This document shows positions 21,852 to 31,346 of a stretch of 64,000 nucleotides of DNA, piece after piece (the first letter of the stretch is position 1; every line of letters starts with the position of its first letter). Origin of the DNA: Myxococcaceae bacterium JPH2. Lineage in GTDB: Bacteria > Myxococcota > Myxococcia > Myxococcales > Myxococcaceae. Under the pieces are notes generated by a model. That model was given only the letters and a program-made list of their open reading frames with translations. It was not told where the DNA came from and made no database searches. A program made the position numbers and the translations under genes. The stretch spans positions 371,969 through 435,968 of the forward strand of contig JAEMGR010000010.1 of the NCBI GenBank assembly GCA_016458225.1, read 5' to 3'.

Positions 21852-24800
21852 GGCGCGACCACCGACACCTGTTCGCCCACCGAGCGCGCGCGAACCCCGC
21901 GGTCATACATGCCCTCGGCGAACGCCGGCGGCATGACGAACTTGCCGGAGTTCGTGGCCTTCACCCGGTACACGTACTCGCTCACCGTCGGGCCCACCGA
22001 GCCGTAGAGGACGACCCGGTCCTCGCGAACGTCCACGTACTCCGGACGCCAGCTCGACTTGTCGCTGCCCACCGGAGGGACGAAGCCCGTCGACGTCGGC
22101 GCCGGCTCGAAGGCCTCCGGCTCCTCGTTGGACTCCCCTTCCTCGGACGCTCCCTCTTGCTCGGACGAATCCGCGTCTCCCTCGCCTTCCGACGCGTGCG
22201 ACTCGGAATCTTCCGACGCGGACGCGACGGGGTTGCGCTCCAGCACCACCTCGAAGCCACCGGGCAGAAGGTCCGTGATGGCGACGTGAGAGACGTCCCC
22301 ATCGAGGGCCCGCAGCTTCACGTGGACCTCCAGCTCCTCACCCAGCTTCGCCTCGTGGGTGACCTTGCCATCCAGCGTCTGCAGCTCGCGCTGCACCTCC
22401 AGCCGCTGCTGGATGGCCTTCGTGGGCGTCTCCAGGTCGTAGCCCGCCTGCGTCACCTGGACGAACAGCGGCGTGCTCGCGGGGGACTCCACGCGGACCT
22501 GCGCGGCGTCCGACGAGAAGGCCACGCGGGGGAAGAGCCCCTCGGGCACCGTCAGCGGACGCAGTTTGCCGGCCACCTGCTCCAGCATCGCCACGCCGCT
22601 CGCGGACGGCGTGCCCTGCGCCCCCAGCGCGGTCGCGTATGCGTCCAGCCCCAGGATGGCGTACGAAGACGACAGCGTGTTGAAGCGCTCCTCGCTGATG
22701 GGGCGAGCCATCGCCGCGAGCTGCTCACCCGACACCTGAGAGATCCGCTCAGGGAAGTGACGCGACAGCAGGTAGAGGACCTGCGAGTCGTAGACGAGCC
22801 CGTCGTACAGCGCGGAGTAGTCCGCCGCCTGCACTTGCCCCAGCTTCACCGAGCCCAATGCCTGCTCGGCCTGCCGCTCCTGCTTCAGGAGCTTGTACGT
22901 CGCGGAGAGGTACGCGGCCGTGAGGTCCTTCGGCCACTCCTTCAGCTTCGAGTCCAGGCGCTCCCGCAGGGCATTCACCTGGGGGGTGGGCACCTTCCCG
23001 TTGCGAGCGAGGATGTACTGCGCATACGCCACGGCGCGCGCCTCCGCGAGCGTCGACGGCGTACGAGCCGCCACGTTGCCCAGCCACGTCATGCCGCGGT
23101 TGAAGAGGTCCGTGGGCACCGCGAAGCCGCGCTCCCGCGCGTCGGTGAGGAAGTGCATCGCGTACACGCTGGTCAGCGTGGGCGCGTACGAGTTGGCCGC
23201 CCAGAGGCCGAAGGCGCCCTCCTCGTTCTGCCGGCCACGCAGCGTGTGCAGCGCGGTGTCGAAGTTGGACGCGATGGTCTGCGGAGCCATCCCGAACTCA
23301 CGCCGACCCTTGAGCACCACCGCCGGGAAGGCGCGGCTGACGAGTTGCTCGGTGCAGCCATAGGGATACTTGTCCAGGTACGCCGTGAGGCCCCGAGCCA
23401 GGCCCAGCGGCAGCGGCGAGGCGCTCACCTCCAGCGTGCGGTAGGCGTCGTGGAGCTTGCGGCTCACCGCCAGGTCCTGCTTACCGCCTGAGAGCTGCGC
23501 GCTCGACACCGTGGTGAGGAAGGGCACCGCGGGCCGCACGCTCAGGTCCACCGCGCTGCGCACGCGCTCGCGTCCCAGCGACGCGGTGAACGCGAGCGTC
23601 GCGGAGCCCAGCGGCCCCTTCGCGCGCACTCGGAAGGTGGTGCTGGCCTCGCGTCCCTCGTCGATCTTCAGCGGACGTTTGGCCGCATCCACCACCTCCA
23701 GATGGTCGGACGGCTTGAGCTCCAGCGTCACCTCCGCGCCCTTGCCCGAGCCCTCCACGCTGTTAGCCACCGCCACGCCCACGGAGAACTCATCCCCGGG
23801 CGCGACGAAGGTGGGCACGTTGGGCGTGATGACGAAGGGCCCGCGAATCGTGGCGCGCTTGGACATGGCGCCCACGGCCTCGGGGGCCACGGCCACCGCC
23901 ATCACCCGCAGCTCTCCGTTGAAGGAGTCCGGCACCGCGTAGACGAGCTCGCGCTCCGTCGAGTCGATGTCCACCACGCCGGACCAATAGGCCACGGGCT
24001 TGTCCCGCTTGCGCTTGAACGGGTTCAGGTTCTTGCCGATGGCGTCCATGCCCTCCGCGTCACCGCCCATCGCGGAGACCGCCTTCGCCACGGAGAACTC
24101 GGGCAGCAACAGGTCGAGGATCTGCGAGGTGCGCACCTCCAGCGCCCGCTTCTTGAAGAAGTGCGCGAGCGGATCCGGCGTCCCATAGTTCGCGACCTGG
24201 AGGATGCCCTCGTCCACCGCGTAGAGGACCGCCTTGCCCTTGTGATTGCCGCGGTACTTGATGCGATACGGCTCGCCGGGCCGCGCCTTGTCCGGGCTCT
24301 CCACCTGGATGTCGAACACGCGGTTCGCGCGGCTCACGGAGAACGCCGCCACGCCGTAGCTCAACGGGCTCATGAAGATCTCCTGCGAGTCCATGGCGCG
24401 CACGAACGCGACGTTCACGTACGCGTTGCCCTCGATGCCGGCCGGGAGCTGGATGGTCTGCACGGAGCTGGTCGCGTCCGTCTTGAACCACTTCCAGGCG
24501 TAGACGCGGTCGCGCTCGATGGTGATGAGGCCCGCACCGGTGTACGGGGCCTTGATGTTGAGCTGGATCTCCTCGCCCGCCGCGTAGTCCGGGCGGTTGA
24601 GCTTCACCTCCAGCTCGGCGTTCTTCTCCAGCGCGCGCGTGAGGTTGCCGTGGCCGGCGACGCTGTACTCCACGCGGCTCAGCTCCAGGTCCTCCGTGTT
24701 CTTCACCACCACCACGAAGTCACCCGGCTGATCGGTGGGCAGCGAGAACTTGAGCCCCGCCTCGCTCAGGTGCAGGTCCGTGGTGCGCACCACCGAGTCG

Positions 24801-27766
24801 CGGCGCGCGGACTGGTACTGGTACGTGCCATTGGACTGCTGCGTGAGCACCGAGACCCAGCGCTGCTCGACGAGCTGCGCCTTGAGGCCCTTCACCGCCA
24901 GCTTCTTCAGCGAGGGGTCCACCGCGATGAAGTCCACCGTCCGGTCCGAGCCCTGGCTCAGGAAGCGCAGGTTCCCATCCGGCTTGAAGCCCACCAGGTA
25001 CGGCAGCGGCGACACGAGCACCGACGCCTCGGACGACACGCCCCGCCCGCCCTCCGCCTCGTAGCCCTCGGCCAGGAACGACAGGCGCCACGTCGCCTTG
25101 GCGTACTTCTCCAGCCCCAGGTCCACCTCCGCCTCGCCCTCGTCGTTGGTGGTGGTGTCCGCCAGGCGCTCGTTGAACTGCTCCTTCGCCTGGAGCGGAT
25201 CCCGGAACTGGTAGCCGGGAAACGCGCGGAAGCTGGGGTACGTGGGGCTCAGCACCAGCTCCGAGGCGACGCGACGGCCCGCGGCCGCGATGCCGAAGAG
25301 GTTCTTCAGCGTCACGCGGCCCTTGAGGTCCTTGGGCGACACCCAGCCCTCGGCGCGCTCGGCGCTGAAGCGCGTGGTGATGCGCATGCGGTCCGGGAGG
25401 AACTCCTCCACGCGCACGTACGTGCTCCCCAGCAGGCTGCCACGGTGGTGATCCTTCACCACGTAGAGGTTCACCTGGTAGTTGCCCGTGGGCGACGTCT
25501 CCTCGGTCGAGTAGTCGAGCGTGTCGAGGCCCGCGGCGGACACCACGACCTTCTGCTTGTGCACCTCCAGGCCGCGCGGATCGAGCACCTCCACCTCGAG
25601 CGGCACGCCCACCGGAGGGCTGTTCCAGTCCGAGGACTTCACCATCATCCCGACGTGGAACGTGTCACCCGGGCGATACAGCCCTCGGTCCGAGAACATG
25701 AACGCGGTGAGGCGATCCGGCGTGCCATTGCTCACGAGCCCGCCGATGTCGAAGCGGCTGAAGTTGAGCTGTCGGTCCCCACGGTCATAGGGCAGGAAGG
25801 CGAAGTCATCCCCCTTGCGCGCCAGGTACACCGTGGGCTGCTGCTCGCGCACGAAGTCATTCAAGGAAGGCAGCGCGGCGTGGCCTTGCGCGTCCGTGGT
25901 GCCGTTCGCCACGGCGATGCCGTTGCGGCCCAGCACGCTGACCGTGACCCCCTCCACAGGAGCGCCCGCGTCCAGGCCCTGCACGAACACGTCATGCGAG
26001 CCATCCGCGTTGTCCTTCACCACCAGGCCCAGGTTCGTCACCAGCACCAGACGGTTGTCCTGCTTGCCCATGGCGCGCTTCGCCTCGGGGTCCCAGCTCT
26101 CCACGCGGAAGAAGAAGAGGCCACGGCGCGAGGACGAATCGTTCGCCACGCTCAGGTAGGGCGCCAGGTCGAACGCCGCGTACTGCGCCTTGCCTCGGCC
26201 CACGCCCTCCAGCGGACGCACCTCCGAGAAGCGCTCGGTCACGTTGTCCTCGCCAAAGGCATAGTTCGAGAACATCGGGTGGGCGAACTGGCCGTAGGAC
26301 TGGCTCACCAGGTGGTTGATCTGCCCGGGCAGCACGCGGCCGACCTCGAAGCGCAGGGCCGGCACGTCGCGCGCGAGCACCGTCAGCTTCTTCTCCCCCG
26401 CGAGGCTGAGCAGCGCGCCCTCGTGCAGGATGCTCACCTCCTGCGGGAACACCGGGACGCGAATCACCGTGTTGAAGTCCTCGGCCAGCACGTAGCCGCC
26501 CGCGGACCGGGTCCCCTTCTTCACGCGCACGTACAGGTAGCGCCCCACGTCCGCCTGCACGCGGAAGCTGTGCAGCGTGGCCTGCTCCCGGTCCGTGGGC
26601 ACCGGATCCAACTTGAGCAGCGCGTCGGGCGTCAGCCACTCCTGCCCGATGAGGCTGGGGCTGCTCCACGCGTAGTTGCGCACGGCCTTCTGCCCGTCCT
26701 TGGCTGGGAGGTCCTTCGGCAGCACCCACACGGAGAGGCTCTTGCGCAGCTCCGGCTCGGTGACGCCCGTGGTGAGGTTGAGCACCATCACCTGCTCGGG
26801 CTCGAAGCGCTCGTTGCGCACCAGCGCCACGCTGGCGTCGTTCACGTGGAAGTACGTGAACATGCCGGGGACGGACACATCCTGTGTCTGCACCTCGGTC
26901 ATCGCGGGTCCACCGCGGGCCGCGCGCACGCCCACGTCCATCGTCAGCGCCAGGACGGTGGTGTTCTCAGGGATGGGCATGGGCTCCGAGTGCACGTAGG
27001 CCTGCCCCTTCAGCTTGTCGTACGTCACCTGGAAGGGAACACCGGAGCTGCCCCAGCCGAGGAGCCCGCGCTTCTGGTCCTTCGGACGCAGCGACAGGTT
27101 GCGCACCAGCGTGGCCGGATCCACCGGATGGCTGAACGTGAGCGTCGCCACCACGTGCTTGTCGGCCGGGTTGCGCGGGTCCTCATAGAAGCGCAGCTCG
27201 GAGATGGACGCGGTGAACGGCGCGGACGCGAAGCCCGTCTCGTAGGTCTCCAGCCGCACGTGCTCGGGGAAGAGCGTCTTGTCGAGCACGACCTTGTAGG
27301 CCTGTCCGACGGCCCAATCCGACGAGGGCGTGAAGGTGAGGATTTGATCGTTCGCCCAGCGCCACTCACCGGGCATCTCGGGCGTCATGCGGATGCCCGC
27401 CGTGACGACCTTGCCCACCTGCTCCAGCCGCGCGACCGAGCCGCCGAACTGGATGGAGATGGCGGCCGGCTGCGCGCGCTCCTCGATGGGCGTGGGCGAC
27501 GGGCTGGTGCACGACACCGAGTAGGTCACCGGCTTGGGCCGGTTCTGGTACCACGTGTAGCCCGCGTTGCCCGCGACGAGCAGCGCCACCAGCACCCCGA
27601 GCCCGAGCACCAGGCGCTTGGGATTGCGCCGCAACCACCCCGCGCCCGCCACCACGCGGCGGCCCAGGCCCGCGGCCCAAGGAGGTGGGTTCCAGCTCAG
27701 CTCGCCCACCAGGCGGGCGAGACGTCGTGGCCGGCGAGGCGCGGGTTCTGATTCGTTCGAGGACAT
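21848..27766 (-). CDS. Bacterial alpha-2-macroglobulin (protease inhibitor)
   Basis: 1972 residues. A membrane anchor at about 50-70 follows a basic cytoplasmic stretch. Repeated macroglobulin (MG) domains come next, then the thioester motif YGCTEQ with Cys near 1471 in an alpha-alpha toroid, and a C-terminal receptor-like region. The thioester would covalently trap proteases in the periplasm. E. coli YfhM is a lipoprotein; here I see a transmembrane anchor and no lipobox. An acidic Ser/Glu-rich insertion lies near 1850-1890, unlike the rest of the protein. The start at ATG 27766 removes 25 doubtful residues. It is translationally coupled to pbpC. Confidence 0.93.
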   Translation of the reverse strand: MSSNESEPAPRRPRRLARLVGELSWNPPPWAAGLGRRVVAGAGWLRRNPKRLVLGLGVLVALLVAGNAGYTWYQNRPKPVTYSVSCTSPSPTPIEERAQPAAISIQFGGSVARLEQVGKVVTAGIRMTPEMPGEWRWANDQILTFTPSSDWAVGQAYKVVLDKTLFPEHVRLETYETGFASAPFTASISELRFYEDPRNPADKHVVATLTFSHPVDPATLVRNLSLRPKDQKRGLLGWGSSGVPFQVTYDKLKGQAYVHSEPMPIPENTTVLALTMDVGVRAARGGPAMTEVQTQDVSVPGMFTYFHVNDASVALVRNERFEPEQVMVLNLTTGVTEPELRKSLSVWVLPKDLPAKDGQKAVRNYAWSSPSLIGQEWLTPDALLKLDPVPTDREQATLHSFRVQADVGRYLYVRVKKGTRSAGGYVLAEDFNTVIRVPVFPQEVSILHEGALLSLAGEKKLTVLARDVPALRFEVGRVLPGQINHLVSQSYGQFAHPMFSNYAFGEDNVTERFSEVRPLEGVGRGKAQYAAFDLAPYLSVANDSSSRRGLFFFRVESWDPEAKRAMGKQDNRLVLVTNLGLVVKDNADGSHDVFVQGLDAGAPVEGVTVSVLGRNGIAVANGTTDAQGHAALPSLNDFVREQQPTVYLARKGDDFAFLPYDRGDRQLNFSRFDIGGLVSNGTPDRLTAFMFSDRGLYRPGDTFHVGMMVKSSDWNSPPVGVPLEVEVLDPRGLEVHKQKVVVSAAGLDTLDYSTEETSPTGNYQVNLYVVKDHHRGSLLGSTYVRVEEFLPDRMRITTRFSAERAEGWVSPKDLKGRVTLKNLFGIAAAGRRVASELVLSPTYPSFRAFPGYQFRDPLQAKEQFNERLADTTTNDEGEAEVDLGLEKYAKATWRLSFLAEGYEAEGGRGVSSEASVLVSPLPYLVGFKPDGNLRFLSQGSDRTVDFIAVDPSLKKLAVKGLKAQLVEQRWVSVLTQQSNGTYQYQSARRDSVVRTTDLHLSEAGLKFSLPTDQPGDFVVVVKNTEDLELSRVEYSVAGHGNLTRALEKNAELEVKLNRPDYAAGEEIQLNIKAPYTGAGLITIERDRVYAWKWFKTDATSSVQTIQLPAGIEGNAYVNVAFVRAMDSQEIFMSPLSYGVAAFSVSRANRVFDIQVESPDKARPGEPYRIKYRGNHKGKAVLYAVDEGILQVANYGTPDPLAHFFKKRALEVRTSQILDLLLPEFSVAKAVSAMGGDAEGMDAIGKNLNPFKRKRDKPVAYWSGVVDIDSTERELVYAVPDSFNGELRVMAVAVAPEAVGAMSKRATIRGPFVITPNVPTFVAPGDEFSVGVAVANSVEGSGKGAEVTLELKPSDHLEVVDAAKRPLKIDEGREASTTFRVRAKGPLGSATLAFTASLGRERVRSAVDLSVRPAVPFLTTVSSAQLSGGKQDLAVSRKLHDAYRTLEVSASPLPLGLARGLTAYLDKYPYGCTEQLVSRAFPAVVLKGRREFGMAPQTIASNFDTALHTLRGRQNEEGAFGLWAANSYAPTLTSVYAMHFLTDARERGFAVPTDLFNRGMTWLGNVAARTPSTLAEARAVAYAQYILARNGKVPTPQVNALRERLDSKLKEWPKDLTAAYLSATYKLLKQERQAEQALGSVKLGQVQAADYSALYDGLVYDSQVLYLLSRHFPERISQVSGEQLAAMARPISEERFNTLSSSYAILGLDAYATALGAQGTPSASGVAMLEQVAGKLRPLTVPEGLFPRVAFSSDAAQVRVESPASTPLFVQVTQAGYDLETPTKAIQQRLEVQRELQTLDGKVTHEAKLGEELEVHVKLRALDGDVSHVAITDLLPGGFEVVLERNPVASASEDSESHASEGEGDADSSEQEGASEEGESNEEPEAFEPAPTSTGFVPPVGSDKSSWRPEYVDVREDRVVLYGSVGPTVSEYVYRVKATNSGKFVMPPAFAEGMYDRGVRARSVGEQVSVVAP

Positions 27767-27952
27767 GGGGTGGGATCCAACGCGGGGGTACGGGTCCGCG
27801 AGAAGAGCAAGCGAGAGGCCAGCCTCACGGTCAGGGTCCAAGGCTCGGGAGGCCGCCCGATGCCGGAGGGATGTGGCCAGTCAGCCACGGGCGCGTGCGC
27901 TCCGGGCCGCGAGTTCCCCCCTCCTCGCGTGGTCTTCCAGCCGCTCGCGAGC

Positions 27953-29281
27953 CTACCGCGAGCCCGAGCCGGGCTGCCAGGGCGTGCGGAAGTGGCGATG
28001 CCCGCCCGCCTCGTCCGCGGGGATGGGCGCTACGGGCCGGCCCCCATGCGGGGGCGCGACCACGGGAGGCGGAGGGGGAGGCGGATCCGCGCGAAGCGTG
28101 AGCACGAGGTAGCCCGTCGCCGCCACGCCCACGCCCACCGCCATGGCGGCCCCGAGGAGGATCCACCGCAGCGCACTCCGCCGAAGAGCAGGCGCAGCCT
28201 CCAGGGTCGCCACGGCCGGCGCGGCATGGAGCACCACGACAGGCTCGGTGGCGAGGGGCGCGATCGGCTCGACCGGGAGCACCACGGCTTGCGCGGTGAG
28301 GGGTGGCGCGACGGGCGCGGGGTGAAGCGCGACGACCGGCTCAGTAGGGGTGACCGGCGCGGGGTGAAGCGCGACGACCGACTCGGCGGGGAACGTCACG
28401 GGCGGCGGAGCGCGCAGCGAGCGCAGGCGGTCCAGCGCGGTGGCGGCCGAGCCGAAGCGCTCCGAGCGGCGCGGCGCGACCAACGTGTGAAGGAACGACC
28501 GCAGCGCCGGTGACACCCGGACGTCGGCGTCGAACGCGAGCGTCAGGCGATCATCGAGGAGGTCCGCTGGCGAGCGTCCGCTCAGCGCATGGATGAGCGT
28601 AGCCCCCAGCGCGTAGAGGTCGCTGGACGGCTCCACGGTGCCCCCCAGCTGCTCGGGTGGCATGTACCCGAAGGTGCCCACCAACGTGGAGCCATGGGTC
28701 ACCTCGCGGGCGAGGTGCCGCGCCGAGCCGAAGTCCACCAGCGCCACGCGGCCCCCGGGCCGCAGGATGAGGTTGGCGGGCTTCACGTCACGGTGCAGCA
28801 GCGCGGGCCTGCGCTGGTGCAGCGAGTCGAGCGTCTCCAGCACCTGCTCCGCGAGACTCCAGGCCTCGTCCTCGCGCAACGGCTCGCGTTCGAGGCGCTG
28901 AAGCAGCGACTCTCCCTCCAGGTACTCCTGCGCCAGATAGAGCCGCGTCCCCACCCCGCTCCCCTCCTGGAAGCTGGCGAGGAACCGAGGGATGTCCGGG
29001 TGCGACAGCGAGCGCAGCACGGCCGCTTCCCGCTCGAAGGCGTCCAGTTGCTCGGGGCCAGGGACCAGCGCGAACAGCAGCTCCTTGAGGGCAACGCGCC
29101 GGCCCGAGGCATCCACCGCCAGGTACACGCGGCCATGCGGCGACTGCGAGAGGACGCGCTCGACACAATAGCCCCCCGGGGCATCGGCCGCGCCGCAGTG
29201 CCCGCACCGAGGCGTCTCGCGCACCGCGCCGCAGGCCACGCAGGGCCGCGCCGCCTCCTGCTCCACCGCAGGTCCCCCCAT
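27953..29281 (-). CDS. Hanks-type Ser/Thr protein kinase with zinc ribbon and membrane anchor
   Basis: 442 residues from ATG 29281. A short ribbon (CVACG, CGHCG) at about 13-31 precedes the kinase domain (about 40-300). Catalytic residues are intact: ALKEL lysine, helix C glutamate, HRDVKPANL, VDFG, and GTFGYMPPEQ. The Gly-rich loop is weak (LSQSPHGRVYLA), with two glycines replaced. A Pro/Val-rich linker with a VVALHPAPV repeat leads to one transmembrane segment near 390-412, then a poly-Pro tail of about 40 residues outside. It probably signals from the inner membrane. It lies 186 bases upstream of the alpha-2-macroglobulin gene on the same strand, so cotranscription is possible. Confidence 0.9.
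   Translation of the reverse strand: MGGPAVEQEAARPCVACGAVRETPRCGHCGAADAPGGYCVERVLSQSPHGRVYLAVDASGRRVALKELLFALVPGPEQLDAFEREAAVLRSLSHPDIPRFLASFQEGSGVGTRLYLAQEYLEGESLLQRLEREPLREDEAWSLAEQVLETLDSLHQRRPALLHRDVKPANLILRPGGRVALVDFGSARHLAREVTHGSTLVGTFGYMPPEQLGGTVEPSSDLYALGATLIHALSGRSPADLLDDRLTLAFDADVRVSPALRSFLHTLVAPRRSERFGSAATALDRLRSLRAPPPVTFPAESVVALHPAPVTPTEPVVALHPAPVAPPLTAQAVVLPVEPIAPLATEPVVVLHAAPAVATLEAAPALRRSALRWILLGAAMAVGVGVAATGYLVLTLRADPPPPPPPVVAPPHGGRPVAPIPADEAGGHRHFRTPWQPGSGSR
28314..28380. repeat. Perfect 25-bp direct repeat inside the kinase gene
   Basis: Identical 25-base copies lie at 28314-28338 and 28356-28380, exactly 42 bases apart. They therefore keep the reading frame and encode the VVALHPAPV repeat in the linker of the kinase. 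This looks like a recent tandem duplication that could vary linker length by slippage. Confidence 0.8.
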
Positions 29282-29506
29282 GCTTCGCTGGCGCTCCACG
29301 CATGCCTCCACTCGAAGAATCCACTGTAACGAGTCTTCGCGCGGGGATGCGAACGCCAGGCCAGGGCGCGCCCAGGACGTGAGCGCAGGACCTCCGCTGG
29401 GCACAGAACACGGGACAGGCGCTCGGGTCGCGTGGAACGCGCGGGCCGCGCCACGGGATCCTCCCCCACCCTCGCGCGTCAGCGCCCTTCCCCCGGAGTC
29501 CCATCG

Positions 29507-29935
29507 ATGAACCCCCGTCCCCTCGCCGTCGTCGTCGCGGTGTCGTCGCTCGCGCTGCTGCAATCCCACGCCACCAGCACGGAGTCGACGAGCCGCTCCC
29601 CCGCGCAGAAGGCAGACTATGAGATGACCGTGGACGCGCGTCAGACACCGCGGAGCATCAGCGGCACGCTCACCGGCGCGGCGCTGCGCTACGACGGCTG
29701 GCCCAGCGTGAACGGCACGGTGAACTTCGGCTTCAACTGGGGCGCCATCCACGCGGGCTCGCACGTCTATGTGTCCGCCAGCGAGGTCGACAACGCAGGC
29801 AACCGCTTCAATGGCGCCGCGACCTACACGGTGCAGAACATCGTGGTGAAGGAAGGGCGCGTGGAGTTCCGGGTGAAGATCGACTGGGGCTCGCCCATCC
29901 GCATCTCCACCGACATCCTCACCGTGGACCCCTGA
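29507..29935 (+). CDS. Small exported protein of unknown function
   Basis: 142 residues from ATG 29507, with GGAG nine bases upstream. A signal peptide is likely at 1-23 (hydrophobic LAVVVAVSSLALL followed by Ala-rich residues). The mature part is rich in beta-prone residues (Thr, Val, Asn, Gly, Trp), with several short strands, and has no cysteine. It resembles a small secreted beta-sandwich. I recognise no family. It lies between the divergent kinase gene and the convergent SUKH-like gene, so it is probably transcribed alone. Confidence 0.7.
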   Translation: MNPRPLAVVVAVSSLALLQSHATSTESTSRSPAQKADYEMTVDARQTPRSISGTLTGAALRYDGWPSVNGTVNFGFNWGAIHAGSHVYVSASEVDNAGNRFNGAATYTVQNIVVKEGRVEFRVKIDWGSPIRISTDILTVDP

Positions 29936-29950
29936 GTCGCCGCGAGGCCC

Positions 29951-31171
29951 TCAGTCCTGCACGCGCGCGCGCTCCACCAGCGCCTCCAACGTCTCCACGC
30001 ACGGCTCCTCGCGGACCAGCCCCTCGTCGGCCACGAAGGAGATGACCTCGCCGTCCTGGACCTCCAGGTACGCGAGCACCCCGTCCGCCTTCGACTCGGC
30101 CCAGAAGAGTCGCGGGCCCTCGGGCGGCGGGAGCTGCTCCGCGGCGCGCATCGCGAGCGCGCGCTGCGGGGCCTCCGCCAACAACTCGGCGCTGCTCAGG
30201 AAGTGGTAGCGCCCCAGCCGCAGTCCATCCACGCCCGCCAGGAAGCGCCGCAACGCGGATGGCAGCGCCCAGCCCCAGCGAGCCTCGATGCTGGCGAGGT
30301 TCGCCTCGCTCGCGCCCTTGAAGGGCGTCCGCGTGCCCGAGGGGCGCAGCTTCGCGAGCATCTGCGTCCAGTCCTCGCGAGCCAGTGAGAACACCTGCAC
30401 GGGGATGCCGGTGAACGGATTGATGACGTCCGTCACTTCAGCGCGCGGCGGCGCGAGCACCTCCGCGGGCCACTCCACCTCGCGGCGTCCGGCCAGCGCC
30501 ACCCGCTCGTGGTGACGGAAGCGCGAGCGGAAGCGGCGATCCTCTCGCACCGTGTTGAAGTCCACGCCCTCCGGCTTCAGCAGCCCCGCGGTCTCCGCCA
30601 GATAGAGATCCAGCCCCGGGTACAGCACGGCCAGGAGCGGCTGATCATCGATGTCCGTGTAGAGCACCGGGTAGTCCCCGGCCGCGTCGGGCTCGGAGGT
30701 GAGCACGTAGACCCGCCGCGTGTCGGAGCCTCCCGGCAACAGGAACGCGTGCGACATCGTGGGCACCGCGAAGTACGGCGACCACGCCACGTCACGCGGG
30801 CCGGAGGACTCCGAGTCATCCAGCTCCGGAGGCGGTTGGCCGTCCATCTCGGGTGAGGGCTCGCCGTCATATTCGGCGCGGGCGATCTCCTGGAGCGAGC
30901 GCGGCGTCCAACGAAAGGTGGGCTCCAGCTCGAACCAACCCCAGTGCGCCAGGAAGCCCGCGTCGAAGGCGAGCCACGTCCGGAGCGAGGGCGGCAGGGG
31001 CGCGCCCTGGGGCAAGGTGAGCGACGCGAGCACGTCGGCAGGGAGCGGGCGGAACAGCGGAGCTTCGGGCCGGTAGCGGTCGAAGGTGTCGAGCGCCTTC
31101 CAGCCTCGGGCGCGAACGACCTCGATGACCTTTTCGACCCACTTCACGCTCTCCGTGCGCGGCTCGGCCAT
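29951..31171 (-). CDS. SMI1/KNR4 (SUKH)-like protein
   Basis: 406 residues from ATG 31171. The segment around IEARWGWALPSALRRFLAGVDGLRLG (positions about 290-320) matches the SMI1/KNR4 pattern, in which an acidic or aromatic helix is followed by LP-x-x-L-R-x-F-L. An earlier stretch near 50-80 (PPSLRTWLAFDAGFLAHWGWFE) may be a second degenerate copy. No signal peptide or membrane segment. SUKH domains occur as immunity proteins of polymorphic toxins and in other cellular roles. No toxin gene is adjacent, so immunity cannot be claimed. The family assignment is fair and the role is open. Confidence 0.6.
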   Translation of the reverse strand: MAEPRTESVKWVEKVIEVVRARGWKALDTFDRYRPEAPLFRPLPADVLASLTLPQGAPLPPSLRTWLAFDAGFLAHWGWFELEPTFRWTPRSLQEIARAEYDGEPSPEMDGQPPPELDDSESSGPRDVAWSPYFAVPTMSHAFLLPGGSDTRRVYVLTSEPDAAGDYPVLYTDIDDQPLLAVLYPGLDLYLAETAGLLKPEGVDFNTVREDRRFRSRFRHHERVALAGRREVEWPAEVLAPPRAEVTDVINPFTGIPVQVFSLAREDWTQMLAKLRPSGTRTPFKGASEANLASIEARWGWALPSALRRFLAGVDGLRLGRYHFLSSAELLAEAPQRALAMRAAEQLPPPEGPRLFWAESKADGVLAYLEVQDGEVISFVADEGLVREEPCVETLEALVERARVQD

Positions 31172-31295
31172 GGGCGGAAACCTACAACACGGCGCTTCGC
31201 CACCTCCAATGGAGACAGGCAAAGGAGCGCTGCTCCGCCGCTGTCGGTCCCAACACATCCGTCACGCGCGAACGCGGCATGCGCGCACACCTTGC

Positions 31296-31325
31296 TTGAC
31301 TCACCCCGACCGAGCAGCCAATTAG
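31296..31325 (+). promoter_or_regulatory. Possible sigma-70-type promoter of the alkyltransferase-like gene
   Basis: TTGACT at 31296-31301 matches a -35 box. After 18 bases the sequence AATTAG could be a poor -10 box. It lies about 20 bases before the start codon of the gene at 31347, in an AT-richer patch than its surroundings. Unproven. Confidence 0.3.
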
Positions 31326-31346
31326 GCGCCCCGCCACGGAGGCACC

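Noticed and set aside
23702-27751. A 1349-codon open frame antisense to alpha-2-macroglobulin
   Set aside because: Composition is Arg/His/Leu-biased with no recognisable fold; the other strand encodes a complete thioester protein.
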